Source: Ophiobolus disseminans
Taxonomy: Eukaryota; Ascomycota; Dothideomycetes; Pleosporales; Phaeosphaeriaceae
Direction of reading: 5' to 3'
Length of the DNA stretch: 64,000 nucleotides
NCBI GenBank assembly: GCA_010093685.1
Contig: MU006218.1
Span: 1,676,933 to 1,740,932, forward strand
The position numbers were made by a program, and so were the translations under genes. Position 1 is the first letter of the stretch; each line of letters opens with the position of its first letter. Under the pieces are notes generated by a model. It was given only the letters and a program-made list of their open reading frames with translations. It had not been told where the DNA came from and ran no database searches. Positions 12,715-23,028 of the stretch are shown here, in pieces.

Positions 12715-13750
12715 GCAGTATGTAGTTGCCCACTACTAGCTACCTAATGCTATTGTCTCTGACCGTGGTACCTAGTTTACTAGTCATTTCTAGGCTATCC
12801 TGACTAAGATAATAAACGTTACACGCCGCTTATCTACAGCATAGCATCTACAGACTAATAGATCTACTAAGAGGATAAACAGCATTATTAAAGCCTATCT
12901 CCGCGCCTTTATTGGGTAGGGACAAAGCAATTAGGTAGACCTTCTCATAACAGCCTTAATTGCTATTAAAGGACGCGAAGCAAGGTTAATAAGAGTCTTA
13001 CCCTTCTTCCTTCAACATGGCTACAATGTTGACCCTATCCAACTAGACATCTCTTAAGAACTAAACTAAGAAGAGCTAGAAGCACATCTGCGACCTAATT
13101 ATGACAAGGCAAAGGCAATTGTTAAGAAGCTTAAGCATGCTTTTGACATAGCACAAACTACAATAGTTAAAGCATAGCAAGAGTAGGAGCGTTAGGCAAA
13201 TAAGCATAGGCATAAGCCTCCTACACTGTAAGTGAATAATAAAGTCTAGCTCTTCTACAGGAAGCAACTGTTAAATAGAAGACTAAACAAGAAACTTAAC
13301 TAGAAGAATGCTAAATACACAGTTATTAAGGTCATCAGCCTACACTTAGTTAGGCTTAACACACTACTAGGCATCTACAATGTCTTCTACATTAACCGCC
13401 TAAGGCTAGCCTTCTTAGATCCCTTCCCTAGCTAGCCTAATAACGACACTTAACCAGCACCTGTCCTAGTTAATAGAGAACTAGAATCAGAAGTGGAACA
13501 AATTATGGCTAAAGTGACCTACAGAAACAGACTGTTCTTTGAGGTCAAATGGACTAGATATGCCCTAATAACTTTTGAGCTAGCAGAAAATCTTAAAGAC
13601 AACACTGCTCTAGATGAGTGGGAAACCTTCACTGCTATATATCGCAATCAACGCTCTAAGTTGCTTCTAGCTGGATTTAGAAGAGGCGATGAAGGACAGT
13701 TCCTAATACACTAATACACAACACCTACAAGAACTAGAGAAGGGGGGTAA
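12715..13750 (+). mobile_element. Gypsy chromovirus B: integrase core and chromodomain (decayed)
   Basis: The frame begins mid-integrase (VVAHY-LPNAIVSDRGT), continues with KRINSIIKAYLRAF and FFLQHGYNVDP, and ends in a chromodomain (LFFEVKWTRYALITFELAE; open frame 13493-13714). A polypurine tract (agagaaggggggtaa) precedes the LTR at 13751. It is the 3' end of the same family as 4346-8067 but in the opposite orientation. Gln and Trp codons are replaced by TAG/TAA. Confidence 0.8.
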
Positions 13751-14089
13751 TGTAAGAGGTTAGACCTCTACTGTCCTTAGTGAATACACTTCGGTTCATT
13801 AGAACATCATAGAACGTTATGGAATGTCCTAGAACGTTATAGAATGTCCTAGAACGTCATGGAATGTCCTAGAACGTCATAGAATGTCCTGAAATGTCAT
13901 GGAATGTCCTAGAACTAGCCAGAACAAGATATGTTCTTCTAACAGCTGACAAATGCTGATGTATGTAGAAACTTCCAGAAGCCAGCAGTCTGCTATAAAG
14001 TCAGCCTGCTCTCTGGCTCTAGATAGACTCCATCGAATTCATCTTTGTTTAACCTAGCCTTCCTGCTGTCTTTAGCCTAGCCCCTTACA
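13751..14089 (+). repeat. 3' LTR of Gypsy B, with expanded minisatellite
   Basis: It is the reverse complement of the 7789-8067 LTR, but 339 bp long because the ~20-bp unit (agaacgttatggaatgtcct) is repeated about six times at 13800-13915. The flanking 5-mer on its right, CCTAA (14090-14094), is the reverse complement of the TTAGG beside the other LTR. Confidence 0.85.
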
Positions 14090-14516
14090 CCTAAGTAGCT
14101 AAGGAAGCTCTCTTCACATCACGCCTACTCAAAGAGCTCTAAATCTAGCTTCTATCTAACACGATCACAATTTATTGCGACAATATATAGACTATTAGAC
14201 TAGTCACAAAAGAGATATTAAAGCTTTAAACAAAGCTTAGGCATGTAGACATCTACAAGTACTAGATAAGACAGAAGGTTGCAAGTGGAAAGATTACTGT
14301 AGAATACATTTAATCATCGGAAATAATAGCGGATAGCTTCACTAAGGTGTTGCCAGGCAATAAGTGGCTAAATTTCCTTTATCAAGTTAGATTGGTTAAG
14401 GTATCACTATACAAGGTGACTAAGAAGGCACTATTAGAAGAACTTTAAGCAAAACTTAAGGACCTTATTATTACCTAAGGTTACTAGCTTGCAAATACAT
14501 CTAAGCTAAGGGGGTG
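14090..14516 (+). mobile_element. Copia 2, 3' end of pol (inverted block)
   Basis: This is the reverse complement of 15352-15778 in Copia 3. It encodes the end of the RNase H domain (NKHR-like region, decayed) and ends in a polypurine tract (aagctaagggggtg) before the LTR. It lies in opposite orientation to the rest of Copia 2 (8068-12517). Confidence 0.8.
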
Positions 14517-14713
14517 TGTTAGATATTAAGGGTGCTGTAAGGCTACTAACACTAAAAGAAACAGGAGGGGCTAGCACAAGCGCCTTAGCACACTAGTACT
14601 AGATCTAACACCTAGTTAAACTCCGCACTTGACCGGAGAACACTACAATAGAACAGATCATTATTAATTTATCTTATCTATTATTAGGTTTCAATACCTT
14701 ATTAAATCTAACA
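14517..14713 (+). repeat. 3' LTR of Copia 2
   Basis: A 197-bp LTR, TGTTAGATATT to AAATCTAACA, in plus orientation. Beyond it lies element A, whereas the 5' LTR of the same element abuts Gypsy integrase, so its two flanks no longer match. Confidence 0.9.
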
Positions 14714-15154
14714 ATAGCATCCTCCTCCTCTGTGCCTTTATAGTAGAGAGAAGGCTTAAGCTTATGTAGCTCTGCCCCTGCAGCAGCAGACACACTGCGT
14801 GTGTATTTCGCGTTTAATGCCTCTATAGTGTGTAAAGAAATTCCTTCTTTTTTATTAGGCAGTGATAGGAAATAACTAAAAGAGAGCTTGTTTTTGCACA
14901 AGTAGAGTTACCTTAATTCTCTATAGGCTTTTCAGAACTAAAAAACAAGTAAAAGGAGTACCCTATTTTACTTCTCCTCCTCTTCTTTCTTTCCTTACTA
15001 GCTGTACTAGTCAACCTCTAGGGAGAGAAGGAAGAGTGGATTGCAGAAAACAGAGCAAAAAGGTAGCTAGGTGCGCACTTAGTGTTTGTAGTGTTTGCAG
15101 TGCTAATAAGATAAGCATACGGTCTATGCGCGGAATACGGAGGCTCTAAACAAT
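14714..15154. repeat. Element A, copy 2, left part
   Basis: It matches the left-edge repeat from about 850 to 1190 (ttgtttttgca, ctgtactagtcaacctct). The minus strand has a short frame (14674-14901) of no known family. It ends at ACAAT (15150-15154), the target duplication of Copia 3, and resumes at 20396. Confidence 0.65.
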
Positions 15155-15351
15155 TGTTAGATTTGATAAGGTATTGAGACCTAATAATAGATAAGATAAA
15201 TTGATAATAATGTGTTGTATTGTGTTGTTCTCTAGTCAAGTGCAGAGTTTAACTAGGTGTCAGATCTAGTACTAGTGTGCTAAGGCGCTTGTGCCGGCCC
15301 CTCCTGTTTCTTTTAGTGTTAGTAGCCTCACAGCACCCCTAATATCTGACA
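15155..15351 (-). repeat. 3' LTR of Copia 3
   Basis: 197 bp, TGTTAGATTTGAT to ATATCTGACA. The adjacent CACCCTCTTAGCTTAG is the polypurine tract on the minus strand. Confidence 0.92.
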
Positions 15352-18300
15352 CACCCTCTTAGCTTAGATGTATTTGCAAGCTAGTAACCTTAGGTAATAA
15401 TAAGGTCCTTAAGTTTTGCTTAAAGTTCTTCTAATAGTGCCTTCTTAGTCACCTTGTATAGTGATACCTTAACCAATCTAACTTGATAAAGGAAATTTAG
15501 CCACTTATTGCCTGGCAACACCTTAGTGAAGCTATCCGCTATTATTTCCGATGATTAAATGTATTCTACAGTAATCTTTCCACTTGCAACCTTCTGTCTT
15601 ATCTAGTACTTGTAGATGTCTACATGCCTAAGCTTTGTTTAAAGCTTTAATATCTCTTTTGTGACTAGTCTAATAGTCTATATATTGTCGCAATAAATTG
15701 TGATCGTGTTAGATAGAAGCTAGATTTAGAGCTCTTTGAGTAGGCGTGATGTGAAGAGAGCTTCCTTAGCTACTTAGGATAGGGCTAGGAGTTCTGCCTC
15801 AGTGGTAGATGTAGTGACAGTGTCTTGCTTGCTAGCTCTCTAGGCAATAAGGCTATTAAAGAGCTTAATTGCATAGCCTTAAGAGCTTTTCCTGTCTTGT
15901 GTGTTGTCTGCAAATAATGTATCACTAGCTACTTAAAGGGTGTCTCCTCCTCTAAGCTAAAGTGCTAGCCACCTTATGTCTAATAGGTATAGAAGGACGC
16001 GGTCTGCGGCATCGTAATGCTCTTAGAAGGGGTTTAAGAGGAAGCGTGCTAAGCGTAAGGTAGCAAAAGCAATGTCTAGTGTGGTAGTGACTGCAGCAAA
16101 GAGTAGTGACCTAATTTTGCGTTAGTATCTGTTAATCTCAGCAGGTGTTGACAGTGAGTTTAAGGGCTTAAGTTTAATAGAACTTATAGGTGTATTATAG
16201 CGTAGCTTATGCTTGTCTACTAGCCTGTGGATTTTGTCTATATAGGCAGCTTGTGAGAGATAGATAAGTCCTCCTATCCTATCTCTAATTACCTCTACTC
16301 CTAGGAACTACTAGAGATCTTCTCCTCTAGTTATAGTATACTTATTCTGTAGGAGTTAGATAGCTTGTTGTGCTTCCTTAGTCTTGTGTTTGGCATAGGC
16401 TAGGATAATGTTATCTACATAAAAGAAGATAATAATGCTGTCCTTAATTATGCAGCAAGGCTCGTAAGAGACGCGTATAAAGCTAAGGTCTTTAAGAGTT
16501 GTTGTAAACTCCTTCTGCTAGAGCATAGGTAAGAGGCGCAATCTATACAAGGCCTTCTAAACCTTAAGGATAATACCTGTCTTCTAGTATCCTTTAGGCA
16601 TCCTTATGTAGATTTCCTGTCTATAGTAGCATAAACAAATGCGTTTGTAATGTTATATTGCTTCAGTTCTAGGTTGTGCTTAGCTGCAATTGCTATAAGC
16701 ATGCGAAATGATCTGCTAGCTAGGGTAGCTGCATAGGTGTCTTAGGAAGAGATCTGTCTCTGTTAGTCTCCTCTGACTACAAGGCGCGCCTTGCACTTAA
16801 TAAATTAATAATCCTTATTAAACTTGTAGGTGTATACCTACATGCAGTCTAGGACCTAGTGACCTGTTAGTCTAATTAAGGCATAGGATACTTCTCTCTA
16901 TGATTCTATCTTTTGATAGCTTGCTAAATAGTCGCGTTCTGCTTCTTTAAACAGCTCTCCTATTAGGTGTTCTTCAAGCTTGGTCTTATAAGTTAGTAGA
17001 GGTAGGAGCTAACTGCAGTGTAGCTTGATGCCTAAGGCAAGCAGCCTCTTTACCTTAGCCTTGTTAACCACTTCTCCTTCATGTTAGCTAACATGTCTAG
17101 CCTAAGTTCCTGCTATAAAGGCAGCTGCCTATAGAACAGTCTTAGATAAGCATGACTGCGTCAATCCTGTTGCCTTGCTTAGGGTTAACAATGTAGCTAG
17201 TAATGCAGCAGGTAGTAGTGGTGATAGTAGAGGTGTTAGGTATATGCCTATAATCTTTCTCCCTATGATTTTCCTCTCTTAGTAATAGCTAGGTAGATCA
17301 GTCTCTTCTTAAGCTGTTGAGTCTTTAGTAGTGTTATCTTTAAAGAATAATTCAACCTCTAGATTAGTTTGTAGTGTTAGAAGCTCTATAGTCTTAATAT
17401 AGGTTGCAATCTCTTCTAGTGTGCTGTGCATAAGGTTGTCTATTAGGTTCTTAGTTTTGCTATCAAATACTAAGTGCTTATCAAACACAACATCACGTGT
17501 GCTGATAACCTTAGCTATAGATAGTATCTAGATGCGATAGATGTTAGATAATCTGTATCTAACTAGGTAGCCAACCTAAGCCTTTAGTTCTAGGCGTTAG
17601 AGGCGTAATTTCCCTCTGTGAGTATCATTAGTTATTGCAAAGGACTTGCATCTATATGCTTTAAGATAAGTAAGGTTTAGTTTGCGGAGTTTGGTAACAA
17701 TTCTATTAGAGAAAGCAATTCTAGTGAAGAAGGTCTTATATAGTGTCTTCTAGTTGTTAGTGTAATTTAGCGTTCTGTTGTAGAGGTAAACTGCTGCTCT
17801 AGTGATTTCAGGCCACAGTTCCTAGGAGAGGTTAGCATCTAATCTTATAGCGCGTGCCTTCTTCTTGTTCACACCCCCTAAGCGTTCAGCACCTCTATTC
17901 TAGGCTTAAGTATTAGAAGCTAAAGGCTTAATAATAATCCCTTTAGAGTTGAGCTAGCGCTGAACTTGTAGTTTGACAGTGGTGATCTTATTGTCTGCTT
18001 TAATAATCTTAATAGTGATGTTAAAGTAGATCCTAAGAAAGGTGAAGAAGATCCTAAGTTTGTTAATAATAGAATTAGCAGGTCTGTTGTCTGTAAAGTA
18101 CATGTCCTATTAGAGTCTAGAGAACCTGTAGGTGATAAGCATTTAACTCTTCTCCTTAGTAATGCTCTAGTCCTCATAGGAGTGGAAGTTAATAGCTAGT
18201 CTTTCTTCTAGTCCTAGGTTATTGTTGCGTAGTGTGCGGCATATTTAGCGCTTAGCTTTAGCTTTGCCACATGAGTTGCACTCAACTGTAGTGATGCCTT

Positions 18301-20198
18301 TAATGCGCACCCTCTCAGCTTGCTGAACAAGGTGCTCAATAGCTGCTAGGCCTAGATAGCCTAAGCGCTTGTGCTAGGTGATAGCTAAGAATCTTTATAA
18401 TGCTCTTAGTGTTCTTGAGTTTTATTGTGTAGAAGGCCGAGTTAATAGTTAAGTAGTGTTCTAACACCTATTGGCCATAAAGCTTAGTGAGCCTTCCTAG
18501 GATAGATCTATCTAGTCTCCTAAGTGTAGTAGGTTCATGCTTAGTTTCCCACTATATGCCTAGCTGCCTAAGAAGGCGGAATAATACTAGGTTGCATAGG
18601 ATGTCTAGACAGATAGCAACATTATAAAGGATAAGCTTAGTTGTTCTGCTCTAATTAGTTAGGAATAGGTCTAGTGAACTATACCCTGTAATCTAGAGTT
18701 AAGAGTTGCCTGCCTATATAAAGTCGCTAGGTGTACATAGTCTGTTGTTATAGGTGCGCTCTAGGTTGTTAGTAATGTAGCAGGTTGAGCCTAAGTCCAG
18801 AATAAAGGAGTGTTTTAAAGGGTAACCTTGATTGCCACTAACTTAGAATAAGGCCTTAGTAATTGCGGTAATTTGCCGACCTTCTAGTCATTGTTGATTG
18901 TCATCAGAGACATCCTAGATAATTAGTGTCTAGGAATCTGATCTCTTGATGTATAGAGTTTGAGACTTTAATCTGCTCTTGCTCCTTAATGCTCCTTAAA
19001 GGATAGTGTCGTGCTTGCGCTTGTATTCTACAAGAGTGCGCATAGTAGAGTTTAGCTTCTACTATTTAGGTGCTTGGTTATTATTAATATACTAGCAATC
19101 CTTAATGTTATGGACTTAGTCACATGCTAGGCACTTCTTACCCAAAAATGCCTTGTTACTAGCAGGTCTTTTGCTAGACTAAGAGGAGGATTAATTGCTC
19201 TTTCTCTTTCCACTAGGGTTTCTTTCCCTGTGTTTAGATAGCGCGCTGTTTTCTATAGCTTCAGAAGCGTCCTTCTAGCTATCCTAGGTGGTTGCACTAC
19301 TATCAGCGAGAAATAAGGAGTTATTAGCTACAGCAATAAATGCCTGCTTTTTATTCACTGGTTTTAGCGGATGATTTAGGCTCATGTATTCCTAGAAGCG
19401 TTTCATCATCTCCTTTCTTGTTATAAGAGGATTGAACCTTCTAGTATCTTAGAAGGTTGCAGCCTACATAGGTGCTGCCTTGTTTACAGCCTGCAGGAAG
19501 TCTTTAGTGATATTGTCAATATCATGTACCTCAGACACTCCATGCACTGCTGCATCTAATAATACCTTATTATATTCCACTAGCTATGTATCCCAATTGT
19601 GTGTATTGCGCATAGGCTTAAGGGCGGTGTAGTAGCGTTCGCGTGTGCGTTCCTTTTCAAGGCGATTATCAACCCCAGCAGTGAGCTTAAGGTTGGCAAG
19701 CCACTAGCGTAGTAACTGTTCTAGTAGGCAGCATGTGCGTTAGAGATAGGGCGCAACTGTTGATTGGATTAGCTAGGTAACATGCTGAATACTCTTCTGT
19801 TGAGTATTATATTAGTGGAGATTAAGCTTGTATCTCTTAGTAAGGGTCTTGTAGTAGTCTATATCCTTCTTATAGGCTTTCTAGCCTTGGATTGATAGCA
19901 TAGATAGGCGTGTTGCCTTCTCAATTCTAGCTGCAGCACTGTAGTAGGATAGTTCAGGCAGGTCTGGCATAACTAGCTTAATCAGGAATAGGACTAGTCC
20001 TTCTTCCTTTATATTGTCCTAGATGTTGTAGGCAGCGCAGCGCGCTTTGACTTGAGTAAGCCAGGTAGTCTAGTTATACTAGTTGCTGAGGATAACAGTT
20101 GCATCGCGTTAATTGATAAGCGACATAGTGTGGTTGTTGAATAGCTTTTGTTAGGTAGCCTTAGTGGTAGCTTTAGTAAAGGCAGTGAGACTCTTAAT

Positions 20199-20395
20199 TG
20201 TCAGATTTGATGAGGTATTGAGACCTGATAATAGATAAGATAAATTGATAATGATGTGTTGTATTGTGTTGTTCTCTAGTCAAGTGCGGAGTTTAACTAG
20301 GTGTCAGATCTAGTACTAGTGTGCCAAGGCGCTTGTGCCGGCCCCTCCTGTTTCTTTCAGTGTTGGTAGCCTCACAGCACCCCTGATATCTGACA
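20199..20395 (-). repeat. 5' LTR of Copia 3
   Basis: 197 bp, TGTCAGATTTGAT to GATATCTGACA. It is less mutated than the 15155 LTR (several TCA and CCA retained). It is followed by the target duplication ACAAT. Confidence 0.92.
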
Positions 20396-20575
20396 ACAAT
20401 AAGGGCAGCAGATTTGCACCTAGCTGCACTCCTTAACCCTCAGCCTAGAGGCTCTGGGAACAGAGGGAAGGTTGTTTCGCGATAGTCTGAAATGGATTTT
20501 GATAGTTTTGGGATGCCGAAGGCGCTGGTTCAAGCGCGCTGGGTGGGCCCAAAATTGGTGTTTTTACGTTAGATA
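20396..20575. repeat. Element A, copy 2, right part
   Basis: It matches 1190-1363 base for base except for transitions, and is the less mutated copy (gggtgggccc here, gggtaggccc at the left edge). The match ends near gtgtttttacgtt, which marks one end of element A. Confidence 0.7.
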
Positions 20576-20860
20576 GCTAATATTTAGTTTAATAGCTATT
20601 TAGATAAAATAGTATGTAAAGACACAGTATTAGCTCTATTTAGCCCACCCTTCTAGGCGCTATAGAAGGGTACTCTAAGGCATAACTCAAGCAATGTAAC
20701 GGCGCAGGCAAGATGAAAGATATCCGAATACGGTGTGAATCAACTCAGAGGCATATGGGAGTGCGTGGAGACTCAGAAACCTTGGATTGTCTAACAACAC
20801 CTATAGGCCTTGTACGAAAGGATATCAAAAAACTACCGAGCTATCTACAGGACCAGCTTG
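20576..20860. other. Transition zone between transposons and genes
   Basis: There is no repeat match and no coding signal. The TAG/CTAG richness of the transposon block fades out here. Confidence 0.5.
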
Positions 20861-20864
20861 ATTA

Positions 20865-21790
20865 AATACACCTGAAGGCTAAGCATGCTTTGCCCCATAC
20901 GATCTGGTCGATCCAGAAAATCCGGAGTCGGACCGGAGGTGACGCGGGTACAATGCGGAGTTGATGTTTAACCATGGGAACGTTGTGCAGGCACATCGTT
21001 ACAAGCAGGAGATGAGTGCTCTCATGTCCTAGGCTGCACTTCGACAGGAGAAGATCTCTCTCCAATAGAACGAAATCTTCAAGGGTGTCAATCTTCGACG
21101 CACGTTGCTAGCATCATCGATTGGTAACTTCCAGCAGCTTTCCGGTATAGCCTTTGCAACGAACTATGCCACTGTCCTTCTAAGCCAGATTAGTAGATCG
21201 GCCGATTTCTATATCCTCGTACTCGGCCTTCAATCTTCTTTCTCTCGGCGGTGCTGTTGCCAGATTATTCCTAATCGACTACGTCGGACGCCGCATATTG
21301 GCCCTCCCGTGGTTTACTATTATCCTCAAGATCGATATAGTGATAGCCGCAGTGGGTATTGTCGATCCTGTAGCCAACCCCGCAGCACCTAAGGTCATTG
21401 CTGCCTTCAGCCTCAATGTTCGGATACTTCTACGCCGCCAGGCTCGGTCCGTTGACCTACGTCGTATCTGCACGGCTGAAGAACAAGACTAGCTCTTTCA
21501 CCTCCTTGACTATATTCTCGTTTGTCACATGGTTTCTTATGTTCTTCCTTATATCTCCAATCCTAATGCGTAAGTTTACGTAATGTAATTCGGTTTTGAG
21601 GCACAGCTGAATTGACTGGCGACATTAGTGGCAACCTCTGCGCGAAATCTACCTCATCTTCGCGGGCTGGATGGTCATATGCATCGTCCCGACCTTTCTG
21701 TATCTTCCCAGGACCCGGGGCTGATTTCCAGCACAGCTTGATGAGATGTTTGAGGCCGAGATCTCTGCTCGTCAGTACAAAAGTTAATGT
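20865..21790 (+). pseudogene. Decayed MFS sugar transporter
   Basis: Pieces of a fungal sugar permease (maltose or hexose transporter-like) lie in shifting frames: EIFKGVNLRRTLLASS with FQQLSGIAFATNYATVLL (21075-21180), then LIDYVGRRILALPWF after a frame change (21240-21310), FGYFYAARLGPLTYVVSA (21420-21475), a possible intron 21565-21605, then IFAGWMVICIVPTFLYLPRT and LDEMFEAEISARQYK (21640-21780). This matches the central loop to C-terminus of the family. In-frame stops and at least two frameshifts show it is not functional, and the N-terminal half is absent. It lies between the transposon block and the intact transporter at 23029, and may be a relic of a paralogous pair. Confidence 0.75.
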
Positions 21791-22560
21791 CCAACTACCA
21801 TTTCCTGACTCTACTGTCAGTTTGCAGGCTATCGATGCACTTCCGAACTCTGAAAGTATTGCACGGATAGGTGCAAATAAGGCGCAATGCCGCCCCCATG
21901 TTGTCCCATTCTTCTGAGCATAGCCATGTAGCATCTGCCCCATCGCCAGACTCAAATTCTAAGATTACTTCTGTTACTATGTGCGAAGGGTTGTAACCGA
22001 CATATTTATCATGTGTTTTTATATGCATCTTAGACGCCGTGTCCAATTTGGGCTGATCTTTTGCGATGATACTGTTAAGGTGCTGTTGTGTTTTTGAAAA
22101 GTGCCACGGAATCCATGCGCAAAACAACCACTAGATTGATTATGCATGAAGAGATCAGGTTTACGTTGCAAATGGTGTGCAGCTAGATGCGATCTGCGAT
22201 GGTGTCGAAGTGGTAGCCGTGCGTTTGCTGACTCCAACAGGCAAACACTAGTGCTCTTCCAGATGTCACGACCCGCGAATCCGCGAAGAGACATCAAAGC
22301 GCGTATCGAAACCACAGAACCTGCACATCTTCGCATGCCTTAGTAATATGATTATTGTTGGAGTCGTAGCCTGTGGCTCGCACGGGACAATTTTACCGAA
22401 ATCCTGCTTGAGCAGCCGTTGGGGCCGAGTGGTAGCCTTTTGACACACTGTCGAACTCCATCAACCTCGGTGTGCAGACCAAGAGGTGTCAGCCCTGTTT
22501 CCATCTCAAGTGAGATACCTAGGCTTGAACCCGCGTGCCCATCACCTTTCGGCCCTCCCT
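21791..22560. other. Gene-free interval
   Basis: Only overlapping short frames without recognisable domains are seen on both strands; no RNA gene was found by eye. Confidence 0.45.
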
Positions 22561-22570
22561 AAGTGCGCGC

Positions 22571-22735
22571 TACGGCTGTTCACAGAAGCAGCTTCTCGAC
22601 CCGGGAATCCGGGGACAGGACCGGTCCAATACTTCTGGGATTTCTTCCGCTGTTGGTCTTCGCCTGTTCACATGAGCAGCTTCATAACCCGGGAATCCGG
22701 GGACAGGTCCCGTCCATTCCTTCCAGAAGCGTTGG
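22571..22735. promoter_or_regulatory. 88-bp direct duplication with two CreA-like sites upstream of the MFS gene
   Basis: Two copies, starting at 22575 and 22663, share acccgggaatccggggacag. Each carries CCGGGG (22609-22614 and 22697-22702), which fits the SYGGRG consensus of the carbon-catabolite repressor CreA. They lie 330-420 bp before the transporter start. Regulation by glucose repression is an inference from the motif and the gene product. Confidence 0.45.
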
Positions 22736-22860
22736 TGGCTGAGCCGCACACAGTATCCGCCCAATCAAAGGAGGCGCCCCCGATCAGATCTGGCAAGACA
22801 TTAGCCTAATTGCGACAATATCCAGCCCGTCCTTTGCCATCTCCTGCTGTGCGGCCCGCA

Positions 22861-22914
22861 TATATGGACTCGCATGGATATATGGGCTCGCATGGATATA
22901 CGGACCAGCATATA
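22861..22914. repeat. Three tandem 18-bp units in the MFS promoter
   Basis: The units are tatatggactcgcatgga, tatatgggctcgcatgga and a diverged tatacggaccagcatata. They lie about 115-170 bp upstream of the start codon. Confidence 0.7.
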
Positions 22915-23028
22915 AGCATGTAAGGATCCCAACGTTCTTCCTGTGCTCCAATTCTTCCCCAGAATCCAATCCACCCCCGCCTTGCAATCGTCGTCGGCCA
23001 CTGGAACAGCCGGTCAATACTGCCCGCA

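Larger units (their letters stand above)
15155..20395 (-). mobile_element. Copia 3: structurally complete LTR retrotransposon (RIP-inactivated)
   Basis: The 5241-bp element has 197-bp LTRs at 15155-15351 (3') and 20199-20395 (5') and a perfect 5-bp target duplication ACAAT (15150-15154 and 20396-20400). The polypurine tract is beside the left LTR, so it is coded on the minus strand: gag, zinc knuckle (about 19110), integrase, reverse transcriptase, RNase H from right to left. The RT catalytic motif reads YVDN (16410-16421) instead of YVDD, a G-to-A change typical of RIP. Stops lie throughout. It is inserted in element A. It is very close in sequence to Copia 2. Confidence 0.9.

Noticed and set aside
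22500..22545. B-box-like GGTTCAAGCC on the minus strand, possible tRNA
   Set aside because: No matching A box, anticodon arm or acceptor stem pairing could be found around it.
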